Shown in pieces: positions 24,535-35,202 of a DNA stretch of 64,000 bases; within the stretch, counting starts at the first letter, position 1; every line of letters starts with the position of its first letter. The DNA comes from Cryptomeria japonica (Eukaryota; Streptophyta; Pinopsida; Cupressales; Cupressaceae). The stretch is from positions 650,394,920 through 650,458,919 of the forward strand of contig NC_081405.1 in the NCBI RefSeq assembly GCF_030272615.1, written 5' to 3'. The notes under the pieces are model-generated. The model was not told the origin of the DNA. It was given only the letters and a program-made list of their open reading frames with translations, and did no database searches. A program made the position numbers and the translations under genes.

Positions 24535-25360
24535 AAGCTACATCTTTTTCAAATTGGGAGATCTTGTTCTATATACCGGTCAGATATTGATTCACCCCCC
24601 CTCTCAGTATCTATGAGATTCCTAACACTGGTAAGCAAGAAATAATGTAATAAACAGAATTAGAAGCAACCACATGAAAAACACACCATAACACAATATT
24701 TTAACGAGGAAACCCGGTGTGGGAAAAACCTCGGTGGGATTTGTGACCCACAATATTCACTTACTAGCCAATAAGAGAATATTACTTACAAGAGGGGCCT
24801 GCACATGCACGAAGGCCAAGTGCCTAGAGCTCACTGCTCAATGGGAAGTCTCACTAACTTACAATGATGGATTAAATAAATCCAGTATCTTGTACTGTTT
24901 CAGAATAGCATCTATAATGCTAGATCTAGTACTGGTTTCTGCTCTGCTTCTTACATAAACCCTTAACCTAGATTTCACACAATAGGTCTACCTAATTACA
25001 TTCTACCATAATAATCCTTACTTCTTTTTCCTGCTACTTCTTTCTTAAATGTCCTACAATGATCTCTTATATATATGAGTCATTTTACAATGTTGCCAAG
25101 TTGGCTTCTGAAGATTTTACAATAATAAACAAAATACATTATAACAAAAAGTCATGTTGACCTCTGTGTTGGTATGCTTCCTTTCTCTATCGGTATGCTT
25201 CCTTTCTTTGCCAGTGTCGGTGGTCTAAGTGCCGGTGTAGAGTCTGATCTTGCTAGTGCCGGTGTAATGTCTTGCCAGTGTCATAGGATTGTAAGGTTGC
25301 CATTAGTGACAAAACCTTCAATCACCTACAATGTCTCATTGGAGTGTGCATATGCCAACA

Positions 25361-25374
25361 ATCTCCCCCTTTGG
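25361..25374 (-). other. Polypurine tract of element A
   Basis: The minus strand reads CCAAAGGGGGAGAT directly before the LTR. Two more AGGGGGAG tracts on the same strand lie close by, near 25467-25475 and 25515-25524. Serial purine tracts are described for Sirevirus-type copia elements. Confidence 0.75.
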
Positions 25375-28300
25375 CATTGATGGCAACACTCATGAGAAAA
25401 TTCAAAAGTGTATCCAAAACTTGTAATCCAAAAATGTTTCCAAACATATGTTACCAAAAATATAGAACTCCCCCTGAGTAGATAAGTCTTCTGCCGGTTA
25501 TTTTCTCATACTACTACTCCCCCTTTGGCATCAATGACAAAGGTTTTCAATATGTCAGTAGAGTTGTAGTCTCAACCTTATAACTAGGTGGTTACAATTT
25601 GAAAAAGATTTGCCAAAATCAAGTTTATACCTTCCATAAACTTCTTGCTAACCTTTTTTGCTATCTCTGTTCTTTGAACTATACCGGTGAGGTGTTGCAT
25701 ATGCTCTGCCGATGTTCTCTGTCCTTGTACTAGTGCCTCAAATATTTCCTTCCGTAATGATGCTAGATAGTCCAGTCTTGGACTCAGTCTTAGTCTCAAA
25801 TTCTTTGCCTTATTTACTATTCTCTCCTTTTCTCTTTCAAACTTAAGTAACTCTTCCTCAAAACTTGTTATCCTTTGTTCAAAAACTGATAATGTATCAG
25901 GTGAGTTAACAAAATTGTCAACAAGTTTATTTATTTCATCCTGTACCTTGCTCATTTTCTTATTTATGTCTACTGTCAAAAAGTTTGTCTTACAGATGTC
26001 TCTATACAGAGTTTTGAATTCCTTCTATAAGTTACATAGTTCCAGTAGAAGTGTGTCAAATTCCCTAGTACACTTCTTTATTTGATCTTCAAAGAATTTT
26101 TGCTTTTCAATTTCCAACTTATCCTTCAATGTTTCTTCCTTTATTTGCTCAACAATCACTATATTCTCAATGATGTATTTACCCAAAGTGTCAAGTTGGC
26201 TTAGAGAATCCTTATTGTGTATGTTATAGTTAGGAGCTATCATCTTCAAAATTGGGATTGTGTCATCTATAGCTTTATAAGCTTGTGAACTACAATCTGT
26301 TATCTTTTTAATGGAGTCCAAAAGTACTTCTGTTACATTTGTAGATTGTCAACCTACTAAGGAGAAACCTATATTCTGAATTCCACTTGTGGAGGAAGTA
26401 ACCAAGCTTGTAGTGACCTCTGGTAGGTCTATCTGTGTTTCCATTTCTTTAAGCAATGGTTATATCTCTTCTCCTGTTGCTGGTGGCACTATTTCCATGT
26501 GAATTTGTTCCTGTTTCGGAGCCTATTGCTCTGCTTGTCTCTCTGTTTGTTGCTCTGCATTATCAATCTCATCAATTGCTGGTGGCTCACTAGCCATATT
26601 TGTCTTGCCAGTTTTGTCTTGATCTATCATAATGTTGATTGTTTAAGTATCAACATCTACTGTGTATAAAACTTCAGGATTAGGATCCTCTATATCCATA
26701 CTCTCATCTGCCAGTTGATCTTTAGTTGTTGTTACCGGTGGGGTAGTCAGAGGCGGTCGGAGTAAGTTGTCTTTTAATTTGATGCTCAGAGGTCCACCAA
26801 CCTTTCCTTTTCCTTTGTCCTTCTCCTTCTGGTATACCTTTTTTGGTTTGGGGTTCCTGTACTTTTCCTATTTATTTTTTTCAACAAGGAATATATCCCA
26901 TGCATTTTTTGTTTCCTTTGTTATCTCTTTTATTCTTCCAACCATTAATCCAATATGTCGGTGTGTAGTAGAGAATACTGATTGGTTGGCTTCTGCAATT
27001 AAGTCATCTATCTCCTTAGGTGAGTTGACTAGGTAAACAACAAATAAATTTTCAATTTTGATTTTCTTATCAAGCTCTACAACAACTTGTCTTCTTGCTT
27101 CCAATCTCTTGAACAATTCATTAGGTAGTTCATCTACCACTTCCATTAAGAACTTCTTATAGATGTCCAAGTGTAAAATGACATTGTTTTCAACTTGTTC
27201 TTTCTCATCTGCTGATAGTGTATCATATACCTTTCCTATGTTCTCGAGTTTCCCTTCTTCTGTGATTTCATTTAGCAATTTGTCAAGAGGGGCCATGTTT
27301 TGTTTAGTCTTCTTCTTTGGTACCAACTTTTTCTTTGGTGTTGTCTTTCTAATCGGAGACCTCACTGCCTGTTGCTTTTGTCTAGTTCTTCTAGGCGAAG
27401 GTGTAGATGTTGGTGAAGGATCTCTTTTCCTTACAACTCTTTTGAATGTTGCAGGCATGTCATTCTTCAAAGAAGTAGCTACCAGTGATAGGTGAGTTTC
27501 AGGCTATAGAGTTCCTAACTCATCCTTAGTGATACCGATTTGTTTCAATACATCTTCTTTAATAGCCTTAGCCTATCTAGAACCTCTTCTCACAACTGCT
27601 TCAACCTTTTTCACTCTCTTCTTAGATTGAATTTGATTTTCTATGGTCTCAGCACTACCAAATACTTCTTCCTTAGGTTCATTTGGTGCTTCCAGAAGTG
27701 CTTTAGCATAAGTCTCAATGATATGATCATCGGTCTCAGAACCCATCTCTATTACCCAAATTGTTCTTGGATGACTGCTTCCATCCAAATCTCATCATTT
27801 TTTATCATAAAACATATTTCATCCTTGTATTTGTTTACAATCTTCTGTGACAGTCTAATCCTTTTCTTCATCCTAGCCTTTAGTGCTTGAAAATAGTCAT
27901 GAATATTCTTTTCTTTGTTTTCACCCATGTTGTTGAATAGGTCTGTTAACTTTTTTCCTACCGGTATATCAAATCCAAGGTTCTTATTGCCTATACCGGG
28001 AACCTATTTGGTTATATGTAGCATCAAGCATACAAGTAGATTTCCAAATCTAAAAGTTCCTTTCTTATCCTTCTTGATTTTACCTAAGTTATCAATCAAC
28101 TCATCTTTTAGCCATTCACATACATCAATTTTCACATTGTCTTTAACCATGTCATAAGCACTCTTAATGCATAAACTGGAAACTGACTTAAGTCTGTTTG
28201 CATGAGTTGCTTTGTACCCTAAAATCATGTAACAAATCTCACATTTATATCAGTCACATCATTAACCCTCAAAGACCTTTTGTCAGATGTTGCACGAGTT

Positions 28301-28691
28301 AAGTTCATTACTAAGTCATTTGAGACCTTCTTAGTCTTGTCTGGTCTGTTACCGGTGGAAGGTAACCCTATTATAGCTTTCACAGCTTCCTTTGTAATTT
28401 TCTGAACTGAATCAAGCCAAAACAATGAACCATGTACCCTGCCTAAAACTATCCTAATCACTTCCTTGGGAAATTTAGTATTGCAGAGGATTTTGGTGAA
28501 TCCTAGGGTTTCAACAATTTTATGTTCAGGTTTTACATTACTAGAATTGTCACATATAATAGTTTTATACATGTTTTTTAGTTTCTTCATCTCCTAATTC
28601 TTCTATGTTGCAATGGATGTATATTCTAGGATCTTCTGCAAAAACAACTCCTTTTGGAATTTGGGAAAAAGCACCTACATTGTCAGCTTTC

Positions 28692-29069
28692 TGTTGAAAT
28701 GTGGCGACTGATCAGCAAAGTACTGTACACTTAGCACGTATCCTCACCGTTGAATTTTTTTGCCCTTTTTTTGTTGATGAAAATTGACATTGTAATAAAA
28801 CCCTAAAAAAGGCTGACTTTGTTTGTTGCCCTAAAAACGCATGTTATAAGCGGCTGGGATGCTCAAGGCATTGTAAGGTTGATGTACTGTTTTTGCTGGA
28901 TAATAAGAAAGATTGGATGGCTGTGTATGGTGGACGTAACCCATTCTGGGTGAGCCACGTTAAATCTCTGTGTTATCTGTGTCCTTTTTTATTTTCTTTA
29001 TCTTTTATATTTAAATCTGCATATAATTGTTAGTTCATATTTGCTTCGGATCTGCTTGAAACCCTAACA
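28692..29069 (+). mobile_element. 5' LTR of the copia element (378 bp)
   Basis: It begins TGTTGAAATGTGG and ends GAAACCCTAACA. It is the same length as the 3' LTR with about 16 substitutions. A TATA-like TTATAAG lies near 28850. Confidence 0.95.
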
Positions 29070-29071
29070 AT

Positions 29072-29083
29072 TGGTATCAGAGC
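29072..29083 (+). other. Primer-binding site of the copia element (Met tRNA)
   Basis: TGGTATCAGAGC lies two bases after the 5' LTR, an exact match to the common plant site. Confidence 0.9.
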
Positions 29084-29129
29084 GAGGTTTTCTGTAAATT
29101 GGCAGGACTTTCAGATTTGAGTGGGAGCA

Positions 29130-29890
29130 ATGGAGGATTCCAAATTCAAGGTCGAAAAGTTTAACGGCCAGAATTATCAGTTATGGAAAATGCAGATGGA
29201 GGATTACCTATATCAAAAGGATTTGTAGCGGCCATTGGAAGGAAAGGCAAAGAAACCGACCACAATATCAGATGAAGAGTGGGACATTTTAGATAGAAAG
29301 GCACTGGGATCCATTCGATTGTGCCTTGCGGCGTCTGTAGCATTCAATATAACAAAAGCAAAAATGACTGTAGATTTGATGGCAACATTGGCTAAGCTGT
29401 ATGAGAAACCCTCGACTTCGAATAAGGTATTTCTTATGAAGCGTTTGTTTAATTTGAAAATGAGTGAGGGAGGATCTGTAGCGGAGCACTTAAATGAATT
29501 TAATACAATTACCAGTCAATTGTCTTCAGTAAAAATTACCTTTGCAGAAGAGGTTAGGGCTCTCTTGATTTTATGTTCTTTGCCAGAAAGCTGGAATAGC
29601 TTGGTTATGGCTGTAAGTAACTCTGTCTCTGGTAAAAATATTTTGGTATTTGATGATATTGTTGGTGTTATCCTAAGCGAGGAAATGCGAAGGAAAAGCA
29701 TAGGTGAGACTCCAACATCATCGAGTAGTGTTTTGAATGTGGAGAACAGAGGAAGATCAAAGGAAAGAGGAAAAGGCCCTGGGAATGAGAAGTCACGAGG
29801 GAAGTCAAAGAAAGGACGCTCTCAATCTAGAGGAAAGAAAGATTGCTAGTACTACGGAAAGCCTGGTCATCTAAAGAAAGATTGTTGGTC
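29130..29890 (+). pseudogene. gag of the copia element
   Basis: The ATG at 29130 opens MEDSKFKVEKFNGQNYQLWK, the typical copia Gag N-terminus (DUF4219/UBN2 type). The frame is broken by TAG at 29226 and then runs open to 29847. It includes the LMKRLFNLKMSEGGSVAEHLNEF segment in two halves and a basic Lys/Arg/Ser-rich tail. The nucleocapsid knuckle at 29845-29885 reads C-stop-YYGKPGHLKKDC: one codon before the second expected Cys has become TAG and that Cys has become Tyr. Both changes fit G-to-A transitions. Protease follows in the same frame, as usual for a single copia gag-pol ORF. Confidence 0.9.
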
Positions 29891-31320
29891 TCGGAAAAAC
29901 AAAGAAGGAGACAAAAATGAAAATGATAGTAAGGAAGCTAATATTGCAAGTAATACTTTACAAGATGCTTTAATCTTATGTTTGGATAATGTTAATGATT
30001 CCTGGGTAATAGATTCTGGGGCTTCATTTCATGCTACACCCCATAGAAAATATTTTCTAGATTATGTTCAAGGTGATTTTGGACAGGTATATTTGGGTGA
30101 TGATGAGCCCTGTCAAATTGTTGGAAAAGGAAAGATAAAGATCAAGTTGCAGAATGGTAATGACTGGTTTCTGCAGGAGGTAAGACATGTTCCTAATTTA
30201 AGAAGAAATTTAATTTCTACAGGGCAACTAGGTAGTGAAGGTTGCATAGTTACCTTCTCAGATAGTATGTGGAAGGTCACTAAAGGATCATTAGTAGTAG
30301 CTAAAGGTGTGAAGGTAGGCACATTATATCTGTGTACTGGTAACACTTACTCTACCTTAGTTGCTACAGATAAAGTTACTGCAGGGACAACAACAATAAA
30401 TGTTGCAAGAACAGATTCGATAATGTGGCACCATAGGCTTGGGCACATGAGTGAGAAAGGGATGAAAATCCTTCACTCCAAAAATCTATTGCCAGGACTA
30501 AAGAAGATTGATTTAGAGTTCCTATGAGAACTATGTTTATGGTAAACAGAAAAGAGTCAGATTTCTCAAGGTTGGGAAAGAGAAGAAGAGTGAGAAGTTA
30601 GAGCTTGTACATTCAGATGTATGGGGACCGGCTCAGGTATCATCTCTTGGTGGCTCTTGTTATTATGTTATTTTTATTGATGACTCAACCAGAAAAACAT
30701 GGGTATATTTCCTAAAACAAAAATCAGATGTTTTTGAAACTTTTAAGAAATGGAAAGCTTTGGTTGAGAATGAGACAGGAAAAAAGTTGAAGTGTCTCAG
30801 ATCGGATAATGGAGGTAAGTATTGCAGCAAAGCATTTGAAGATTACTGTTCCTTAAATGGGATTCAAAAGCAGATTACAGTTCCAGGAACTCCACAGGAA
30901 AATGGTGTGTTAGAGAGAATGAATAGGACCATCATGGAACGTGCGAGGAGCATGAGATTGCATGCTGGATTGCCCTTACTTTTTTGGACAGATGCTGTAC
31001 ATACTGCTGTCTATTTGATAAATAGAGGACCTTCAACCCCTTTGGATGGTGGTATTCCAGAGGAGGCATGGACTGGTAAAAAGGTAAATTATTCTTTTCT
31101 AAAAACTTTTGGTTGCGAAGCTTTTGTCCATGTTGATAAAGAAAATAGAACCAAGCTTGATGCTAAATCTCAGAAATGTACCTTCATTGGATATGGGATA
31201 GATGAATATGGCTATCGGTTATGGGATTTTGAAAATAAGAAAATAATTAGAAGTAGAGATGTTATATTCAATGAGAAGGTTATGTATAAAGAATAGATGC
31301 AGGAAAAGAAGCATGAATAG
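29891..31320 (+). pseudogene. pol part 1 of the copia element: protease and integrase
   Basis: The protease active site VIDSGASFH is at about 30006-30032. The integrase zinc module begins WHHRLGHMSEKGM near 30426. A frameshift near 30525 precedes the catalytic core. In the new frame HSDVWGP (about 30610), RSDNGGKY (about 30800) and PQENGVLERMN (about 30895) supply the D, D and E residues. The core ends with the conserved FGCEAFVHV and SRDVIFNE segments. TAG codons at 31294 and 31318 separate it from RT. All three catalytic acids are visible, but the frame is broken. Confidence 0.92.
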
Positions 31321-33041
31321 GACAAACAAGAATATGTGGTGTTGGATGAGATTCCTGAAAATGAAATGCCACAGGTACCTGATGCTCAGCAACAACAGAT
31401 TGTCCCACAAACTCTTGCAAGTGTTAGACATTCTACGAGGACAAGTAGACCCCCTGAAAGATTTTCTCCTTCTTTGTATTCTATTTTATTAACAGATTCT
31501 GGTGAACCAGAAGAATATGAAGAAGCAATGCAGGTGGATGCCAAACAACAGTGGCAGCTAGGCATGAAAGAGGAGATGGACTCCCTGATGAAAAATAAGA
31601 CTTGGGACTTAGTTCCTTTACCTACAGAAAAAAGAGCCTTGCCTAACAAATGGGTTTATCGATTGAAGGAGGAGGAAGGAGGTTAGAAAAGGTATAAGGC
31701 CAGACTTGTGGTAAAAGGTTTTACACAGAAAAAGGGTATAGATTATGATGAAATATTTTCTCCAGTTGTAAAAATGACTTCAATTAGAATTGTACTTAGT
31801 CTTGTGGCTGCAGATGATTTACATCTTGAACAATTAGATGTCAAAATAGCTTTTCTCCATGGAGATTTGGAAGAGGAAATTTACATGTTGCAACCATAGG
31901 GATATGAGGTCAAAGGTAAGGAGAACTTGGTGTGCAGGTTGAAGAAAAGTCTGTATGGCCTAAAGCAAGCACCCCGACAATGGTATTTAAAATTTGATAG
32001 TTTCATGGCTGAACATGGTTATCATAGATGTCATTCTGATCATTGTATATATTTTAAGAGATTTGATAATGGCAGTTATATTATCCTGTTGCTTTATGTT
32101 GATGACATGCTTGTTGCTGGGTCTAACATGCAACATATAAATGATCTTAATTAGAAATTAGCCAGGTCAATTGCTATGAAGGATTTGGGTGCAGCTAAGC
32201 AAATTCTCGGTATGAGGATTACACGGGACAGGAAACGCCCACTAGAATGATGCTAGAATAACGGAGGAGAAACTTGAATTTGTCCCAAAGTGAGTATATA
32301 AAGAAGGTGTTGAAAAGATTTAACATGCAGGATGCAAAAGCAGTTAGTACACCTTTGGCTAGTCATTTCAAATTGACTAAGGAGATGTGCCCAAAGGCAC
32401 AGAAAGAGGTTAATAAAATGTCTAACATCCCGTATTCATCAGCTGTTGGCAGTCTGATGTATGCAATGCTATGCACAAGGCCAGATATTGCACATGCAGT
32501 GGGAGTTGTGAGCAGGTTTATGAGTAATCCGGGTATGGAAGATTGGAATGCTGTGAAATGGATTCTTCGGTATTTGAAAGGAACTACTACAAAGGCATTA
32601 TGTTTCAAAGGATCTAATGCTGCTCTAAGTGGATTTGTTGACTCTAATCTGGCAGGTGATATTGATTCACGGAGAAGTACTACAGGGTATGTTTTTACTA
32701 TAGGGGGAACTGCAGTCAGTTGGATTTCTAGGCTGCAAAAGGTTGTTGCACTTTCAACCACTGAAGCTGAGTATGTTGCTGCTACAGAAGCCAGCAAGGA
32801 GATGATTTGGTTGCAATGTTTTCTGAAGGAATTGGGTCAGACACAAGAGGATAGCCCATTGTATACTGATAGCCAGAGTGCCATTCATCTTGCAAAGAAC
32901 TCTGCTTTTCATTCAAGGAAAAAGCACATTCAGCTCAGGTACCACTTCATCTGGACTATTTTGGAGGAGGGTCAGTTACGGCTTGAGAAGATTCACACAA
33001 GTGAGAATCCTGCCGATATGTTCACAAAGGCAGTTCCATAG
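31321..33041 (+). pseudogene. pol part 2 of the copia element: reverse transcriptase and RNase H
   Basis: RT starts at WQLGMKEEMDSL (about 31555). It continues through [26 protein letters not shown] and [18 protein letters not shown], then YGLKQAPRQWY, to the catalytic YVDDML at about 32094. TAG codons lie at 31684, 31897 and 32152, and a frameshift near 32245. The last block (32274-33041, 255 aa) is open and carries SAVGSLMYAMLCTRPDIA, the RNase H segments GFVDSNLAGD, STTEAEYVA and TDSQSAI, and the terminal HIQLRYHFI and ENPADMFTK. Order and length fit a complete copia RT-RH. Confidence 0.93.
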
Positions 33042-33172
33042 GAGAAGCTAATTTCTTCATCAGTTTCTATTGGTCTTCTTGATTGATAATTGTGGAACTT
33101 ATACTAGTCAAGTCCTAGTGTTTTATCCAGTGGATGTTGCATGTACAATGGTGTCATGTAGTATCAGTCTCC

Positions 33173-33183
33173 AAGTGGGAGAT
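33173..33183 (+). other. Polypurine tract of the copia element
   Basis: AAGTGGGAGAT lies immediately before the 3' LTR. Confidence 0.85.
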
Positions 33184-33561
33184 TGTTGAAATGTGGCGAC
33201 TGATCAGCAAAGTACTGTACACTCAGCACGTATCCTCGCCGTTGAATTTTTTTGCTATTTTTTTGTTGATGAAAACCGACATTGTAATAAAACCCTAAAA
33301 AAGGCCGACTTTGTTTGTTGCCCTAAAAATACATGTTATAAGCGGCTGGGATGCTCAAGGCATTGTAAGGTTGATGTACTATTTTTGCTGGATAATAAGA
33401 AAGATTGGACGGCTATGTATGGTGGACGTAACCCATTATGGGTGAACCACGTTAAATCTCTGTGTTATCTGTGTCCTGTTTTATTTTCTTTATCTTTTGT
33501 ATTTAAATCTGCATATAATTGTTAGTTCATATTTGCTTCGGATCTGCTTGAAACCCTAACA
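33184..33561 (+). mobile_element. 3' LTR of the copia element (378 bp)
   Basis: It begins TGTTGAAATGTGG and ends ACCCTAACA, then the CTTTC duplication. It differs from the 5' LTR mainly by transitions. Confidence 0.95.
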
Positions 33562-33970
33562 CTTTCTTAGCTATTTCAGGAACTAGCTGAAATACGGGCT
33601 TAGGGCATTTTATAACCTCGACTACTGTAGGGTTTTCTATGAATTTAGGTGCAGAGGAGGATGCCATGATGATAAATACCTTTTTTTGCCTTTGGATGGA
33701 TTGATTGCTGAAGTGTTTTGCCTCTTTGCTCAAAATGCCTTAGCTCTGCAAATTTCATGCTCTTTGAATGTTTGGAATCTCGGTGAAGTGAAATGGAGCC
33801 AAAATCACAAATTTATAATGTTTATTTGCCATCTACCACATTTAATGCATGTCAGTTAAGTAGTCACTTAACATTGTCTGCCAATATAGAAGTAATTTCC
33901 AACTTCTCACCATTAACCGAGGGAATTATACCATATGTCTTATTGATTGCTAAACCCTCAAGAAATTTCT

Positions 33971-35131
33971 TCAATTTGGTGAAGAGCTTCTTGCTGGTGG
34001 AGTACTGCTCTGTCCTGCCAATGAAGCACTACTCTGTCCTGCCCATGGAGTGCTGATTGGTTCTATCAGTGGAGGAGTATTCCCAATAATATTTAGGTCT
34101 AACTTTCTAATCCATTGTTTTGAGAATTCTTTCTTAACCTCTTCAACTTTTTCTTTTCCTTTCAAACTAGAACTTTTGTTGTCCACCGATGATTCTTTGC
34201 TTCTACAGAATTTTGCAATATGCCCAATCTTGTTACATGCATAGCAAGTCACATTATTCTTCTGAATAGCTTTCCCATAACCTATACTGGTATGTCTTCT
34301 ACATTGATTAGATAGGTGTCCAAATCTTCCACAAACATAACATCTCAAATTCATTCTACAATTTTCAGAGTTGTGACCAAATTTGTTGCATTTTAAACAT
34401 TGACCGGTGGGTGTGTTGATGTTCTGATAATTTCTAGATCTACATTGATTTTCTCTATGACCATACTTATTACAGTTAAAGAATTTTTCATTGAATTTAT
34501 AAGCATTAGGTTGCCTTACCGGTTTGCTATGATCCTAAGTGTTTGTAGTATCGGAGCTTTCTCCAAATTCAAAGCCAATTCCAGAAGTGTCACCTTTAGT
34601 TTTTTTATTCTTCAGCAAGTTGCCAAGTTCCTCTGAGCTTTTCTTGAATTTCTCTTTATGTTGATTTACAATATCTAGTTCTCTTTCTAAGATCTATTTC
34701 TGTCTCATCAGTTCATTTGATTCATTCTATGTATGCATCAGATCTGTCTTTAATAGGTCATTTTCATAGCCAAGTCTTGTGTTCTCATTTGCTGCATCAC
34801 TTAGTCTTTTGGTCAATTCTTCTTCATTCTTCTTCCTATCTTCAATTTCCTTACAAAATCTCATAGTCATATCTTGCATCTCATTCTTTGTTGTCATGTT
34901 CTCTTATTTCAGCTTGCTTATCATATCATTAAGTGATTCCTTTTCATCATTCTCATTTTGCATCTTTTCACATAATTCTCTTCTCTTGTTTCTTGCAATG
35001 GTAAAATTTTCTTGAAGTGCCTGAATGATACCCTGAGTTGCCTTTAGATCATCTTCAAGTTTGATGTTTTTCAATTTCTCTGCATCATAGTCTGAGAGAG
35101 CTACTTCTAGTTGCTTCATCAAATTTTCCAT
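33971..35131 (-). pseudogene. ORF1 of element A: coiled coil plus four CCHC zinc knuckles (gag-like)
   Basis: The ATG at 35131 (MENLMKQLEVALSDYD), about 60 bases after the primer site, opens a 387-codon frame interrupted by one TAA and three TAG codons. Residues about 1-180 are Lys/Glu-rich with heptad-like leucines, a predicted coiled coil. Four knuckle units follow in series: 34483-34442 (first Cys replaced by Phe), 34399-34358, 34342-34301 (CYVCGRFGHLSNQC) and 34246-34205 (CYACNKIGHIAKFC). A Ser/Pro-rich tail ends at 33971. Retroelement Gags commonly have one or two knuckles; no capsid-type helical domain is evident. It probably binds element RNA. The same layout is in element C. Confidence 0.8.
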
Positions 35132-35188
35132 CTCTATCAGTGTCAAGATCTTCCTCAAACTGTTAGGCTTCTAAAAATGGAGGACCAA

Positions 35189-35200
35189 GCTCTGATACCA
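35189..35200 (-). other. Primer-binding site of element A (Met tRNA)
   Basis: The minus strand reads TGGTATCAGAGC, two bases inside the 5' LTR boundary. Confidence 0.88.
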
Positions 35201-35202
35201 AT

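Larger units (their letters stand above)
23344..24627 (+). mobile_element. A2: nested, internally deleted copy of the A family
   Basis: This 1,284-bp plus-strand element sits inside A's 3' LTR in the opposite orientation. It has a full 5' LTR (23344-24143), a perfect Met-tRNA primer site and a fragment of the ORF2 C-terminus (24155-24534). Only the last ~63 bp of its 3' LTR remain (24565-24627). Flanking 5-bp sequences are CCGGT (23339-23343) and CTGGT (24628-24632). Almost all of ORF1 and ORF2 is gone. Confidence 0.85.
23232..25360 (-). mobile_element. 3' LTR of element A, split by A2
   Basis: Two parts, 23232-23343 and 24628-25360, align with consecutive parts of the intact LTR at 35203-36016. 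The break carries A2 and a 5-bp duplication, CCGGT against CTGGT, with one mismatch. Ends on the minus strand are TGTTGGCATATG and GGATTCCTAACA-like. Confidence 0.88.
28692..33561 (+). mobile_element. Complete degenerate Ty1/copia element nested in element A
   Basis: The element is 4,870 bp and flanked by the duplication CTTTC (28687-28691 and 33562-33566). It has two 378-bp LTRs, a perfect Met-tRNA primer site, a purine tract, gag, and pol in copia order (protease, integrase, RT, RNase H). About 16 of 378 LTR positions differ by eye, roughly 4%, so it is younger than its host element and than the gypsy at 7703. The Gag start (KFNGQNYQLWK) and pol motifs suggest a Tork-like lineage, which is tentative. 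Seven TAG codons and at least two frameshifts inactivate it. Confidence 0.95.
25584..33667 (-). pseudogene. ORF2 of element A: large protein of unknown function, split by a copia element
   Basis: The ATG at 33667 (MASSSAPKF) is followed by about 35 codons up to the copia insertion at 33566; the frame resumes at 28691 once one copy of the CTTTC duplication is removed. Block 1 (about 28500-28004) has VQKITKEAVKAIIGLP, TSDKRSL and a long helical part ending FRFGNLLVCL. A basic Pro/Lys-rich linker follows (27470-27300). Block 2 (about 27290-27000) has LPNELFKRLEARRQ, and a coiled coil ends at 25584. Several frameshifts and stops break it. Blocks 1 and 2 recur in elements B and C. Block 1 recalls, from memory and without a search, the helical 'putative plant transposon protein' domain of angiosperm pol-less elements. 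No catalytic motif was seen. A role in packaging or targeting is only a guess. Confidence 0.7.

Noticed and set aside
26767-27890. Plus-strand open frames (89, 110 and 116 aa) rich in Phe and Ser
   Set aside because: They are antisense shadows of the Lys/Glu-rich ORF2 of element A on the minus strand.
29072-29083. tRNA-Met gene fragment
   Set aside because: It is a 12-base primer site next to an LTR; no cloverleaf surrounds it. The same applies at 9145, 24146, 35189 and 61256.
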